DNA of 64,000 nucleotides from Linum tenue (Eukaryota; Streptophyta; Magnoliopsida; Malpighiales; Linaceae). Position numbers and translations under genes: made by a program. Shown here in pieces: positions 47,547 to 59,492 of the stretch. The stretch spans positions 42,557,587-42,621,586 of the forward strand of contig CAMGYJ010000007.1 in NCBI GenBank assembly GCA_946122785.1, in the 5' to 3' direction. The number at the start of each line of letters is the position of its first letter. The stretch's first letter is position 1. Under the pieces are notes generated by a model. The model was not told the DNA's origin, searched no databases, and saw nothing but the letters and a program-made list of their open reading frames with translations.

Positions 47547-48370
47547 TGGCATACAAAATAAAACTACATATTCAGTCATAGTTGGAGCACTCTTCGGATT
47601 TGATGGTGCTCCTCAAACTGCAACTCAAGGATTCGTGCACCTGGAACCAGGAAAAGACAAGTTTCAACATCTTGTGGATTAATAATATTGACAAATTCAT
47701 TATAAACATCTTTACTATTCATGCACCTGAAATCTTGCACCTGACATCCGTATGGCATACAAAATAAAACTACATATTCAGTCATAGTTGGAGCACTCTT
47801 CGGATTTGATGGTGCTCCTCAAACTGCAACTCAAGGATTCGTGCACCTGGAACCAGAAAAAGACAAGTTTCAACATCTTGTGGATTAATAATATTGACAA
47901 ATTCATTATAAACATCTTTACTATTTATGCACCTGAAATCTTGCACCTGACATCCGTATGGCATACAAAATAAAACTACATATTCAGTCATAGTTGGAGC
48001 ACTCTTCGGATTTGATGGTGCTCCTCAAACTGCAACTCAAGGATTCGTGCACCTGAAACCAGGAAAAGACAAGTTTCAACATCTTGTGGATTAATAATAT
48101 TGACAAATTCATTATAAACATCTTTACTATTCATGCACCTGAAATCTTGCACCTGACATCCGTATGGCATACAAAATAAAACTACATATTTAGTCATAGT
48201 TGGAGCACTCTTCGGATTTGATGGTGCTCCTCAAACTGCAACTCAAGGATTCGTGCACCTGGAACCAGGAAAAGACAAGTTTCAACATCTTGTGGATTAA
48301 TAATATTGACAAATTCATTATAAACATCTTTACTATTCATGCACCTGAAATCTTGCACCTGACATCCGTA
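47547..48370 (-). repeat. 206-bp tandem array, four copies
   Basis: Units start at 47547, 47753, 47959 and 48165, each exactly 206 bp, differing at only a few positions. On the minus strand every unit keeps the same frame open, reading MTEYVVLFCMPYGCQVQDF (third copy MTKYVVL), then VYNEFVNIINPQDVETCLF and ARILELQFEEHHQIRRVLQL before a stop. The near identity points to recent tandem duplication. The coding-like pattern suggests that a former exon region was duplicated; the product is not recognised. Confidence 0.93.
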
Positions 48371-50075
48371 TGACTAATAATCTTGAATGTTCATTATAAA
48401 TCCTAGAGCATCAAGAAAAAGAGGGGGATAAAACACTATTAAAGGTTAAACACAATTTAGGAACTATCGTTTTCCATTGCTATGCTCAAAAAGAAGTTAT
48501 AACAAGTATAGTATACCTCGGACCTCACCGACCCCCCACAACGCCTCTACTAGGTTAAGGATAAAACCAGGGAATAATTCCATTAGATCTTCCATAACAG
48601 TGTCACGAATCATTGCCTTCATCTCTGGTCCAGCACAACGATTACGACCTGACTGTAAAATAAAATAAAATAAGATAAGAATTAGTATTAGTTTGTCGCC
48701 CTAAAATGTGTATTTACACAGAATATTTAAGAGTGAGAGACTTACATCACTATCATGATACAGTATGCATCGGACGAAAGTCAAAATGACTTTAACCGAA
48801 ACCGACCGACTGCCACCCCTAGTCATTAGTATCATCCTTCTTCTTCTTCTGCATTTTATTGAAAACCCAAGTTTTAATGGTAAAATGTTTGGAACTATGA
48901 AACATCTATTCACAATTGTAGAATTTCACCTCATCCAAATCATAAATATTATCAACAATTCGTTATTTTCTCCCGTCATTAAAATTTATGTATCAACAAT
49001 CAATAATCTCTTTCTTTATCTTAATAATGTCATTATATCCATCACTGAATTCTTTACCTTTGCTATTAGCATACTCTTCCTTATTCTCCTCCATTTCACT
49101 GAATGCAAAAATTCAATGGAAAAATGTTTATAATGGTGAAAACTCCATTTTCAATAACTTAATTTTACCATTACATGTCATGAACTTTGTCTGAGATTGC
49201 TCTTCTTCATCCTTCAGTATATTCAAAACTGTGTACTCGCTTATAGGCGTGAGATTGATATGAAATTTTGACTTTCTGTTCTAAGTTTTTATGGGATGAG
49301 GATGTGAAGGCTCTCTAATTTTATCACTATCTTTTTATAGTTTCTCAGTAGACATTACAAAAAATTAGCTCACTCGCGATACATAACAATAAAGTTAAAT
49401 TAAACAATATTTTTTACAACTCACATCTAATCATGAATCTATAAAATAACAATAATTGAGATATACTATTTGATCGGAAATTTTATGTTTTAGTGGGTAC
49501 ATTGTTTTCTCTCGAATGAATGAAATTGAAGTTAAAAACAACTACTATTGTCTTTGATGCTGTTCTATAATTCTTATAAAATTATTCATCGTAATCTTCT
49601 TCAACTTTTCTTTGTAAATTTCAATTAATATAATTTTTAAGCCAGTATTTTAAAAATCAAAGTTGAAACAAATGAGGTATAGTCTATTGAATTTGTGAGA
49701 AATTGGAAAACACTTAACTATAGCTATTTAGATTTGTGTAGTTGTAAATAAAGAAAGTTATACACCAAAATGCCATCCTTTTATTTGGTTGTGATACACA
49801 TTTCATCACTCTAAGAGAAACCAACAAAAATAAGAATCGAGGAATAAACTAATTAGTAATTAGAACCATTACTAATTATATTCATAAGCAGTATTTTTTG
49901 TACTTGTTAAGTACAGATCAAGATAATCGACAATATAGGAAAGAAAATGTTAGCAAGAAAGTAAAGAACACACAAATTTATTTGATTCAGTAAAACAACG
50001 TGTGTATGAGAAGTATATAGTATTTTTGCAAATGTACTAACTCTAATATAATCTAATATAATCGGTGACTTCTAA
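48371..50075. other. AT-rich DNA with one exon-like segment
   Basis: On the minus strand 48652-48517 is 136 bp, open throughout (CAGPEMKAMIRDTVMEDLME, then LFPGFILNLVEALWGVGEVR), preceded by acag and followed by gtatac, so it looks like an internal exon. No flanking exon was found, and the protein family is not recognised. The remainder (48.7-50.0 kb) is AT-rich with no supported feature. Confidence 0.4.
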
Positions 50076-50428
50076 GAGCATCTCCATTCATGTAATTGCA
50101 AAAGAAATTGCATTTGTATTTTTTATTGTCAACTCAAATTTTTTGCAATCCACATCACATTCATTTCATTCACCTACATCAATGCAATTAACTTGCAATA
50201 GCAAATGTAATTAAATATTATGTGTAAATTATAAAAAATTAAGTAAAAGAGAAAAGAATATAATATAAAATTAAAAATTCCCAAATTTTTTTGGTTTTTT
50301 TGACTTGCATATGGAATTGCATTTGTTGCAAGCTTGCAAATGTGCAATTGGTAGCCACATCAATGCAATTGCAAACACCTATGTCATGTCATTTTACAAT
50401 TGAGAATGCAATACCAATGTGGATACTC
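50076..50428. mobile_element. MITE copy D, Tourist-like
   Basis: Starts gagcatctccattcatg and ends accaatgtggatactc, flanked by taa on both sides (50073-50075 and 50429-50431). Its interior matches copy B in inverted orientation (attgcatttgttgcaagcttgc). Confidence 0.8.
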
Positions 50429-50802
50429 TAATAAACAACAAATAATCCGAATTATAATAAAAAGATGGATACTTAAAAAACCTTAAAACCTCACAATTAA
50501 ATAAAATAATATGAACAAAGCAAACCTATATACACACGTCACAACCCTCGGCCAAAGTTCACTAAACCATATTTCCTTACTAAAATTAATATAATAATTG
50601 GTATAATAATAATTCCTACTAAATCTCGTTTTCCATTCGTGTATTTAAGAAAATTCTTCTGGTTAATTAAAAGTACAAAAATAGCCTTTTTAAATTTACT
50701 TGGAAGGCTCGAAAATTAGAATTAAACACATTTTTATAAAGAATCTCTTTATATTAGTGTTAGGATATAAAATTATAAAATGATACTTGTAAATAAATTC
50801 AA
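50429..50802. other. AT-rich intergenic DNA
   Basis: About 375 bp with nothing recognised. Confidence 0.6.
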
Positions 50803-52046
50803 GGCAAAATACACTTTTATAGCCATAACTTTTACGTTTGTGACAAATATAGCCATAACTATCCGAAAACACAAAATAGCCAATTCCGTCTATCAATTTA
50901 ACGGTGTTACTTTATAGTATGACTGGACTGACGGATATGCTGACGTGGCATTTTTTGTCGGACACGTGGATTGACAAAACAAATATAAATAATATAAATG
51001 CAGTTTTTCTGATCTAATAAAATAAAAAATAAAATAAAACAAATAATCTGTCACCCACTACCCCCATCAACTACCCATTAGGCCATTTACCCAGAAACCC
51101 CATCATAAAATCGAAGATGAAGAAAACCCTATAGGCTACGAGTCCCCGCCGCCGCCAACATCATCTCCATCCCTCCTTTCCTCCACCCATTACCTCCCTT
51201 TGAATCTCTCAAAGGCAATTAATCAGGTCTCAAGTCAATTGTCGATTTTCAATGAAACCCAAAATTCCCAAAATCCCAACGGAACCCAGAAATTCCAACG
51301 AGAGCATGAAGATGTGGAGAACGAGCAGGGAGACCGCGGTGGGGAATCATCTCTTCTTTGTCTTCGGCGTGGAATCGTCTCCCTGTTCGTCGGGTGATAA
51401 AGATCTAGATCAACAACGCTCCCGCCTGGCTGCAATTCCAAAGACAGCGCGACATTCCAATCTACAGCAGCAGCGCCGCCCTTATCTTTTTCGTCACCAG
51501 CGCAAACCCAGCATCCGCCTCTCCCTCACTCGACGGCGTTCGTTCAGGTATACGATTAGCGGGGCGGGGCCGACGGCGGTGGCAGTGGCGGTGGTGAGAG
51601 GGGAGGAAAGAGGGGAAGAGGGTGGGAAGAGGATGGTGGAGGCCTGGAATTGGTTGTTATGATGAAGCGGCTGGATCGAATTGATAGTCAGCGCCACCGA
51701 TTGAAATGGGTGTCTCAAAACCCTAATCGAGTTTGGGAGAAGGTAGGATAGAGTGGGCATGCAGGTGGATGAGAATAAGAGGAAAAATAGAAAAAATTAT
51801 TGTTATTTTAAATAATTGATGACGTGGCATCTACATGTAAAGTTATTCTAATTTATTGCTTACGTGGACGATGAGTTGGATCCAAGTCAGCGTTTTGTCA
51901 CAGAATTTGACGACATCTCTAACACCGTTAAAGTTTCTAACGGAAATGGCTAGATTTGTCACAAGACCATCCAATTTCTTGGCTATTTTGTGTTTTCTGA
52001 TAGTTATGGCTATATTTGTCAAAAACGTGAAAGTTATGGTTATTCA
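50803..52046. mobile_element. Non-autonomous MULE, copy 2 of a local family
   Basis: The left end GGCAAAATACACTTTTATAG continues into CCATAACTTTTACGTTTGTG and GACAAATATAGCCATAAC; the right end on the minus strand repeats this from about AACCATAACTTTCACG onward, but its last ~20 bases have diverged, and no TSD was found. The left end closely matches the element at 33044. The interior (51110-51760) is G+C-richer and may hold captured host DNA; frames there have no recognised domain. Confidence 0.72.
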
Positions 52047-52050
52047 ATCA

Positions 52051-52150
52051 TTAGATTATCAAAGTACTAAAAAAAGCCAAACTAGAGTAAAACAATCCGA
52101 TTATTAACCCTTAACCCACTAATTCAACCTTAGATTATCAAAGTACTACC
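52051..52150 (+). repeat. 19-bp direct repeat, 81 bp apart
   Basis: ttagattatcaaagtacta occurs at 52051-52069 and 52132-52150, just right of the diverged MULE end. Confidence 0.85.
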
Positions 52151-52313
52151 AAAAAGGCTAACCGGTGAAACCAGGTTGACAACTGTAGATAAAAGAAATA
52201 CAAAAGAATAAAAGGGCACAGGGTATTCTAGTAGTTTCGAAGGCCGAGCGAAACCCTAATTTCGGGTGCGTTCCAAATTTAACGCACCCAATGAAAGCTA
52301 ATTGAACGCAAAC

Positions 52314-52651
52314 TGACAGCTTTATTCATTGAATGGAAATCAATCTTTATACACTGGACTCCCAACTGAAAGCCTTCAGACTCGGCTTTGACACTCAACT
52401 CTAACTACTGAATTCCTGGAGATTAGCTCCAAGACTAACAACCTTGCTCTACTAATGTTAACCTCTGCAACGGCTAGTTTACCATATTGACTGCTACTAA
52501 CACAGGACAAACATTAATGACCAAAACAAAAACAAAAAATACCAAACGACGTCGTCTAAGGACACTTAAGCGATTAAACCTTCAACGACACAGTTTTGAT
52601 CTCCTTCTCCAGAACGGATTCAGATTCCTCAGCACTCCAGCATCTTCAACA
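52314..52651 (-). repeat. 3' LTR of copia element X
   Basis: On the minus strand the LTR starts TGTTGAAGATGCTGG right after a polypurine tract (aggggagac) that follows the X pol stop codon. The far edge is inferred from the first ...GCTGTCA (plus tgacagc at 52314), giving 338 bp. The 5' LTR is beyond the right edge, so this boundary is unconfirmed. Confidence 0.62.
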
Positions 52652-52693
52652 GTCTCCCCTGAACTGAAGCCTGTCTTAAACAGCTTCAGTTCA

Positions 52694-53787
52694 TCAACCT
52701 TCAGATCCTAACTCGGCTCCATCAACCAGTCCAAGCTTGTTGCGTAGCAATTGGAAAGTCTCCAACTTCAATGGCTTGGTCATTATATCCGCTATTTGAT
52801 CTGCAGTTCCACAATGTTCCAGCTCTATTGTTCCATTTTTAGCCAGCTCCCTCAAGAAATGAAAGCGAACATCTATATGTTTGCTTCTGCCATGCATAAT
52901 TGGATTTTTAGACAGTTTAATAGCAGAGCTATTATCACACATAACCTTAGTTGCACCTGCTGCATAGCCTGGCCATCCCATTTGTGTCACAACTCTCTTC
53001 AACCAAACACATTGGGCTGCACAGAAAGATGCAGCCACGAATTCTGCTTCTGTTGTTGACGCTGTCACAACAGGTTGTTTCTTTGAGCTCCACGAGACTG
53101 CTCCCCCTGCAAGGAAGAAGATGTAACCACTGGTGCTCTTCCTGTCATCCAAATCTCCAGCATAGTCACTGTCTGTGTATCCAAGCAGACAGTCTTCTTC
53201 CTCCTGTCTTTTATACATCACTCCAAACTTCAGTGTACCTTTTAGATACCTCAAAACCCTCTTTGCTGCCAGAACATGTTGCCTTGTAGGTTTCTCCATG
53301 TACCTGCTCAATAAGCACACTTTATACATGATGTCAGGTCTGGTAGCTGTTGCATACAACAGACTCCCAATGAGCTGTTTGTACTCAGTTGCATCAGCTT
53401 GAATGCCATCTCCAGCCTTTGAGAGTTTGGTTCCTGGTGCTATAGGATTAAGAACATGATTGCAGTCTGCCAGATGAAACTTTTCTAATAGCTCACGAAC
53501 ATACTTGGATTGAGAAATGAAGATACCAGTAGATGATTGAATTACCTCCACTCCTAGGAAAAACTTCATTCTCCCTAGGTCTGTCATCTCGAACTCAGCC
53601 TCCATTGATTCCTTAAACTCCTTTAGCATCTCAGGACTGGTACTTGCATAAATCAGATCATCCACATACACACTGACTAGCAAAATATCTCCTTTCTTCT
53701 TTTTCACGAACAGTGTGTGCTCAAATTCACATTTTTCAAACCCATTTGTCAGAAAATGAGACTCTATTCTGCTGTACCATGCCCTGG
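52694..53787 (-). pseudogene. Copia element X: pol C-terminal part
   Basis: Continuation of the pol frame of element X after the interruption by element Y. It contains the end of reverse transcriptase (VYVDDLIYAS, FEMTDLGRMKFFLGVEV), the conserved ATRPDIMYKVCLLSRYM, and RNase H (GYTDSDYAGDLDDRKSTSGY, TASTTEAEFVAA, CDNSSAIKLSKNP, ADIMTKPL) and ends at 52694. The frame starts exactly at the Y insertion point (TSD cctgg, 53783-53787). X is Tork-like by eye. Confidence 0.9.
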
Positions 53788-54703
53788 TGTTGGAAGATGG
53801 CAAGCTTGCTTCAGGCTCTATTTGAGGAAATTGCTTGAACAAAAGGAAATTCCATTCTCGAGTGAACAACTAAGGAAGGCATCACCAAATCAGAATCAAA
53901 GCAAGATCAACTTAATTGATTGTGTGAGGATTAACGGTTGGGAGGACATTTTGTATAAAGAGAAAAAGCTATGGGTAGAGAGAGGTGTCCTTTTCGAGAA
54001 AATCAAAACAAGAGCAAAGAGTGCAGTAAGAGTTTTGATTAGAGAAGGAGAGTGCTGTCAGAGAGATAGCTTGAAGGAGTGGTGTGAGTTTGAACTACAG
54101 CAGGGAGCAGTAGGTTCGAAGGGGTTCTGATCAAAGTGACGGGGAGTCACTGTGAGATCAAGCTGTACACTGTAATCCGAAACACAGAGTATAGTATAAC
54201 GTCGAAGGTCTCATATCAGAGATCCTTCGACCGTGGATTAGTCGGTGTTAGGTTCCATTGATTGCCTAACACCGGATACCACGTAAAAAGATCGTGTCTG
54301 AGTTTATTTAAGTTTTTACTGTTTCATTTCATTTCCAGTTATTTCTAAAAGACCTTGATCTAGTGCGAAGTGTGAATTTTACAGAGCAGGTTTGATTCTC
54401 TGGCTCGAGGGAGGAAGAAGAAAGAAGTGTTTGCAAAACGCAGAGTTTAACTCAAGCAAGTTGGGCCGGTTTCACTTTAGCCTTCAGATACTCATTAGAG
54501 CCCAACCCGTTTCAATTAACTTGGTGCCGTTTTGACAAATACAAAGAGAGAAGTCTCTTTACTCTTATCGCTGACTTATTTTCAATTCATTTCACCTTCC
54601 TCACTTGATTTGGCCGAAATCGCAGTTAGGGTTTTCAGATTCCCAAATTGTCGAAGAACAGGGGAGATTTGGCTCTTGAGTCTCGCGCTCGACTCTACCA
54701 ACA
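53788..54703 (+). repeat. 5' LTR of copia element Y
   Basis: Begins TGTTGGAAGATGGC and ends CTCTACCAACA; the same 916-bp sequence recurs at 61006-61921. Short frames inside it are not genes. Confidence 0.96.
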
Positions 54704-54705
54704 AG

Positions 54706-54717
54706 TGGTATCAGAGC
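54706..54717 (+). other. Primer binding site of element Y
   Basis: tggtatcagagc, two bases after the 5' LTR, complementary to initiator tRNA-Met. Confidence 0.92.
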
Positions 54718-54756
54718 CCGGCTCCGGCAAACGAAGGTTAACTACCTGCGGAGGAA

Positions 54757-56073
54757 ATGAGTTCGAGCACAAGCAATGGCGGAGTATTCATGGCGGATGG
54801 TTTTTCCCAGACCAGACCTCCCAGATTCGAAGGGGTTCATTACGGATACTGGCGCAATCGCATGGAGTTATTCATCGGGTCTACCGATCCTGATCTCTGG
54901 AGCATCGTACTGGATGGACCACTTGAAGTGAAGGAGACACGAGGGAAATGGACGGACGAAGATAAGCGAAACTTCCAGTTGAATTCCAAAGCAACGAATC
55001 TCATGTACTGTGCTTTAGGCCCAGAAGAGTATCATAGAGTCTCAGGCTGCAAAACCGCCAAGGAGATCTGGGACAAACTGCAAGTAGCTCATGAAGGTAC
55101 GAGTCATGTGAAAATCTCCAGAATAAATCGGCTGAAGCAAGAATTTGAATCATTCGTGATGAAGCCTGAGGAAACCATCAAAGAGATGCACGATAGGTTT
55201 ACTACTATCGTGAATAGTTTGCGGAACCTGGATGTGGAGTACAGTAGTGCTGATCTTGTGAGAAAAGTGCTTTGGGCTCTCCCAAAACGATGGACTCCCA
55301 AGGTTACTGCAATCGAAGAATCGAAGGACCTAACAAGGCTTAGTTTGGATGAGCTCATGGGTTCGTTGGTGACACATGAAGAAAAACTCAGAAGAGAAGA
55401 AGGAGAGGAGGTACGTAAAGAAAAGAAGAACATCACATTCAAAGTAGCTGCGTCAGAAGAAGAACTCGACTGTCTGGAAGACATGGAGGACGAAGAACTG
55501 GCTATGCTAAGTAAGCATGTAGCCAAGCTACTTAGGCTGCGAAGAGAAAAGAGAAGAGGAAGCCTTCCCAGTCGAACAAGGGAGGGTGATCCAGAAAAAG
55601 AGCAAGTGAAGACGTTCAGGACTAATTCAAGAGCTAGGCGAGAAACAGTCAACAATGACAACAAGACTGGTTCTTCATCAGGATGTTTCAAGTGTGGAAG
55701 AAATGGGCACATCAAGGCAGATTGCCCTCAAATGAAGAGGGAGAAAGCTTACACTGCCACCTGGAGCTGTAGTGAAGATGAGGAAGAAGAGGTCGAGCCC
55801 AAATATGAAGCTTATATGGCTGTTGATGAAAGTGAAGATGATATGGACGCATCACAGGTAAGAAACTCTAACTATTATTCAGATTCTTGTGATGAAGATA
55901 GTCAATTAGTTGAAACCATAAGAGACATTCAGTCAGAGTTTGAAACTGTCAAATCAAAACATATTAGAATGAAATTGGAATTTGAAAATCTGCTTAACAG
56001 TTACAATAAACTAAAAAGGGAAAAATTGGAAACAGATGAGAAGTTGGAGGAAGCTGTAAGAAAAAATGCTTAA
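54757..56073 (+). CDS. Element Y gag, ended by a TAA
   Basis: 438 codons. The N-terminal half is a UBN2-type gag (FEGVHYGYWRNRMELFIGS, then TAKEIWDKLQVAHEGTS and KRWTPKVTAIEESKDL), followed by a charged region and a CCHC knuckle (CFKCGRNGHIKADC, near residue 310) and a coiled-coil-like end. The frame ends at TAA 56071-56073 but stays open beyond it to 56361, through two further CCHC knuckles (CFYCHEHGHYISHC at 56180 and CFSCHKKGHMSYNC at 56264), so the TAA looks like an internal stop within a longer gag. Confidence 0.9.
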   Translation: MSSSTSNGGVFMADGFSQTRPPRFEGVHYGYWRNRMELFIGSTDPDLWSIVLDGPLEVKETRGKWTDEDKRNFQLNSKATNLMYCALGPEEYHRVSGCKTAKEIWDKLQVAHEGTSHVKISRINRLKQEFESFVMKPEETIKEMHDRFTTIVNSLRNLDVEYSSADLVRKVLWALPKRWTPKVTAIEESKDLTRLSLDELMGSLVTHEEKLRREEGEEVRKEKKNITFKVAASEEELDCLEDMEDEELAMLSKHVAKLLRLRREKRRGSLPSRTREGDPEKEQVKTFRTNSRARRETVNNDNKTGSSSGCFKCGRNGHIKADCPQMKREKAYTATWSCSEDEEEEVEPKYEAYMAVDESEDDMDASQVRNSNYYSDSCDEDSQLVETIRDIQSEFETVKSKHIRMKLEFENLLNSYNKLKREKLETDEKLEEAVRKNA

Positions 56074-56364
56074 CTAGAAGCAATAATTGCCAGAAGTAGG
56101 AAAGGGTGTGGGAATAATTGTGCACAACGTAATAAACCACTAAAAACACAAAAAACTTATAACAAGACATCTGTCGAATGCTTTTATTGCCATGAACATG
56201 GACATTATATATCTCACTGCTTAAAACGTATAGCCAAGGAAACTAGACTGAAAGAAACAGTATGTTTTTCGTGTCATAAGAAGGGTCATATGAGTTATAA
56301 TTGTACTGAGTATAAAATGAAAGTTGGAGTATCCAGAATGGTTTGGATGCCTAAAAACAAATAA
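56074..56364 (+). pseudogene. Element Y gag C-terminal part beyond the stop
   Basis: Same frame as gag, with two zinc knuckles and the conserved end [10 protein letters not shown] before a second TAA (56362-56364). pol then continues in the -1 frame relative to gag. Either the TAA (a possible CAA to TAA change) and a one-base indel have broken the polyprotein, or the element uses readthrough and frameshifting. Confidence 0.7.
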
Positions 56365-56399
56365 ATTGTTTCCATGTCCAGGCCTGCTTCCAAGTGAGC

Positions 56400-59300
56400 A
56401 TGGAAGATAGCGAATGGATTCTGGATAGTGGGTGCTCACATCATATGACTGGTAATGAAAAACTCTTTTCTAAATTAACTAAAGGTAAGAAAGGTAAAGT
56501 TTATTTTGGAGATAACTTTAGTACTGATGTTCTAGGCAAAGGGGAAATAGGCACAGGACCAACTATAACTAATGTGATGTGGGTCGATGGCCTTAAACAC
56601 AACTTGTTCTCAATAAGTCAAATGTGTGGAGAAACTAATAGGGTGATTTTTGAACCAAACAGGTGCTATGTTGAAAATATTGAAAGTAAGAAAATTCTGT
56701 TTTCAGGCAGAAGAAAAGGGAAGTTATTCTGCATAAATCTAAATAACAAAAAGGATTTTAATGAAATGTGTTTAATAACAGTAAACAAAGATGAGCAATT
56801 AGAGTGGCATAGAAAGTTGGGACATATTAGTGTAGGATCTTTAGCTAAACTGATTAGCCTGGACAGTGTAATTGGTATACCAAAAATAAGCAGTAAGAAA
56901 GAATTCTTTTGCGAAGCTTGTGCAAGAGGAAAACAAGTTAGATCTTCCTTTAAGAGTAAACCTGTGATCTCTACATCTAAACCTTTGGAATTGTTACACT
57001 TGGACCTTTTTGGCCCCAGTAATGTAATGAGTCTTGGTGGTAAATACTATGCATGTGTGGTGGTAGATGATTATTCCAGGTTTACCTGGGTGTTCTTTCT
57101 TTCAAACAAAGGAGATACCTTTGTGCATTTTAAGAATCTCGTTAAAAGACTAGAAAATGAAAAGGGTTCTAGAATTGTGAGCATAAGAAGTGATCACGGT
57201 GGAGAGTTTATTTCTGACAGTTTTGATAAATTCTGTGAAGAAGCTGGAATATCCCATAATTTCTCTGCTCCTAGAACACCACAGCAAAATGGTGTGGTAG
57301 AAAGAAAAAATCGAACACTAATAGATATAGCCAGGACTATGTTAAATGACTATGGATTACCAAAATATTTTTGGGCAGAAGCTATAAATACTGCATGTTA
57401 TATCATAAATAGAGGTATAATCAGGTCCAAACTTAATAAAACACCCTATGAACTATGGAAGGACAGAAAACCAAATGTGGGGTATTTCCATCCTTTCGGA
57501 TGCAGATGCTTTGTTCTCAACACCAAAGACAAGCTAGGAAAATTTGATTCTAAATCTGATGAAGCAATTTTCCTAGGATATTCTGTTCACAGTAGGGCCT
57601 ACAGGGTATACAATAAAAGGACCCTCAAAGTTGAGGAGTCCATAAATGTTGTGTTTGATGATTCTCCTAGTAAGTGTGCAGATCAAATCGATGAAGATGA
57701 TGATCTTGGATTAAGCAACTTACATAAGTCTGATCAAGTAGTACAAACAGAACAGGAGATGAGGAATAAAGGTTCACAGGAACAGACAGGTGAAGGAGAA
57801 ACAGCTGCAACAGAGGCAGCAAGAATCAAGGAAGCACCTCTGCACATTCAAAAACGTCATCCACCATCTCAGGTCATAGGTGACTTAAAAGAAGGTATGA
57901 TTACTAGATCTAAGTTGTCAAACATGCATACTGCTTTTGTGTCTCAACTAGTACCTAGGAACATAAAAGAAGCTCTAAATGATGAGTTTTGGGTGGCTTC
58001 TATGCAAGATGAAATGGGATATTTTGAAAGACTAAATGTTTGGGAACTGGTTCCAAAACCTGAGGACAAACCTATAATCGGAACCAAATGGGTATACAAG
58101 AATAAAACTGATGAAATCGGTGATATAACTAAAAATAAGTCTAGACTAGTAGCTCAAGGTTATGATCAGGAGGAAGGAATTGACTTCGACGAGTCATTTG
58201 CTCCTGTAGCTAGACTAGAAGCCATTAGGCTACTGTGTGCTTTTGCTGCATCTCAAGGGTTTAAACTTTATCAGATGGATGTAAAAAGTGCTTTCCTCAA
58301 TGGAGAGTTAAAAGAAGAAGTTTATGTTGCTCAGCCTCCTGGGTTTGAGAATCATAAATTTCCTAATCATGTATATAAACTGAACAAAGCTCTTTATGGA
58401 TTGAAACAAGCTCCTAGGGCTTGGTATGATAAACTTAGCAATTTTTTAATAATGGATGACTTTCGTAGAGGCTCTGTAGACAAAACCTTGTTTATCAAAA
58501 ATCAAAATGGTCATACTATGCTTGTTCAAGTATATGTAGACGACATAATTTTTGGTTCCTCTAGCCAAAAAATGTGCAAACAGTTTGAGTCAGCCATGAA
58601 AGGGGCATTTGAGATGAGTTTAATGGGAGAACTTACTTATTTCTTGGGTCTGCAAGTCCAGCAGACTAGCAAAGGCACGTTTATTACTCAAACAAAATAT
58701 TTAAATAACATGCTTGAACGTTTTGACCTTAAAAACCTGAAATCTGCAGTAACACCAATGGGTTCCTCAGTAAAACTATCTTTGGATGAGTCTGGAGAAC
58801 CAGTTAGCGATAAACTCTATCGAGGAATGATAGGATCTTTATTGTATTTAACTGCTAGTAGACCTGACATCATGTACAGTGTATGTGCATGTGCCAGGTT
58901 TCAGAGTAACCCTAAGACTAGCCATCTAACTGCAGTAAAGCGCATTTTTCGTTATCTCAGTGGGACTGCTTCTCTTGGACTCTGGTATTCGTGTGAATCT
59001 AGTCTTCAATTGCTAGGATATAGCGATTCTGACTATGCTGGATGCATAACTGATAGGAAAAGTACGTCTGGGACGTGTCACTTCCTAGGCACGTCATTAA
59101 TTTCCTGGGCTAGTAAGAAGCAAAACTCTGTTGCATTATCGACTGCCGAGGCAGAATATATTGCAGCAGGGTTAGGCTGTACTCAACTAATGTGGTTGAA
59201 GTACCAACTTCAGGATTATGGTCTTAGTATAGGATCACTTCCCATCCTATGTGACAACACGAGTGCAATAAACATGACTAAAAATCCTATTCAACACTCG

Positions 59301-59492
59301 CGAACTAAACATATCGAAGTACGTTATCACTTTATTCGTGACCTTGTTCAAGATGGGAAAATACATTTAGAATTCATTAACTCAGAAATGCAATGGGCCG
59401 ATATCTTTACTAAACCTTTAGGTGCTGATAAATTCTTACCAATACGTAATGAACTTGGCATGTTTACTCAAGAAGAAATTAATGAGATTTGA
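56400..59492 (+). CDS. Element Y pol polyprotein
   Basis: 1,030 codons from ATG 56400; the frame is open upstream to about 56358. In order: protease ([13 protein letters not shown]), GAG-pre-integrase ([16 protein letters not shown]), integrase ([40 protein letters not shown]), reverse transcriptase ([46 protein letters not shown]) and RNase H ([51 protein letters not shown]). All catalytic motifs appear intact. If not translated as a fusion with gag it would need an unusual start. Confidence 0.94.
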   Translation: MEDSEWILDSGCSHHMTGNEKLFSKLTKGKKGKVYFGDNFSTDVLGKGEIGTGPTITNVMWVDGLKHNLFSISQMCGETNRVIFEPNRCYVENIESKKILFSGRRKGKLFCINLNNKKDFNEMCLITVNKDEQLEWHRKLGHISVGSLAKLISLDSVIGIPKISSKKEFFCEACARGKQVRSSFKSKPVISTSKPLELLHLDLFGPSNVMSLGGKYYACVVVDDYSRFTWVFFLSNKGDTFVHFKNLVKRLENEKGSRIVSIRSDHGGEFISDSFDKFCEEAGISHNFSAPRTPQQNGVVERKNRTLIDIARTMLNDYGLPKYFWAEAINTACYIINRGIIRSKLNKTPYELWKDRKPNVGYFHPFGCRCFVLNTKDKLGKFDSKSDEAIFLGYSVHSRAYRVYNKRTLKVEESINVVFDDSPSKCADQIDEDDDLGLSNLHKSDQVVQTEQEMRNKGSQEQTGEGETAATEAARIKEAPLHIQKRHPPSQVIGDLKEGMITRSKLSNMHTAFVSQLVPRNIKEALNDEFWVASMQDEMGYFERLNVWELVPKPEDKPIIGTKWVYKNKTDEIGDITKNKSRLVAQGYDQEEGIDFDESFAPVARLEAIRLLCAFAASQGFKLYQMDVKSAFLNGELKEEVYVAQPPGFENHKFPNHVYKLNKALYGLKQAPRAWYDKLSNFLIMDDFRRGSVDKTLFIKNQNGHTMLVQVYVDDIIFGSSSQKMCKQFESAMKGAFEMSLMGELTYFLGLQVQQTSKGTFITQTKYLNNMLERFDLKNLKSAVTPMGSSVKLSLDESGEPVSDKLYRGMIGSLLYLTASRPDIMYSVCACARFQSNPKTSHLTAVKRIFRYLSGTASLGLWYSCESSLQLLGYSDSDYAGCITDRKSTSGTCHFLGTSLISWASKKQNSVALSTAEAEYIAAGLGCTQLMWLKYQLQDYGLSIGSLPILCDNTSAINMTKNPIQHSRTKHIEVRYHFIRDLVQDGKIHLEFINSEMQWADIFTKPLGADKFLPIRNELGMFTQEEINEI

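Noticed and set aside
47547..48370. CRISPR-like array
   Set aside because: The units are 206-bp full tandem copies without distinct spacers, and the DNA is from a plant nucleus.
51252..51662. 136-codon frame as a host gene
   Set aside because: Inside the second MULE copy, Arg/Ser-rich, no domain seen.
56350..56364. Canonical -1 slippery heptamer at the Y gag-pol junction
   Set aside because: In the gag frame the site reads T AAA AAC, so the first base breaks the X XXY YYZ rule. A frameshift remains possible but is not shown by this motif.
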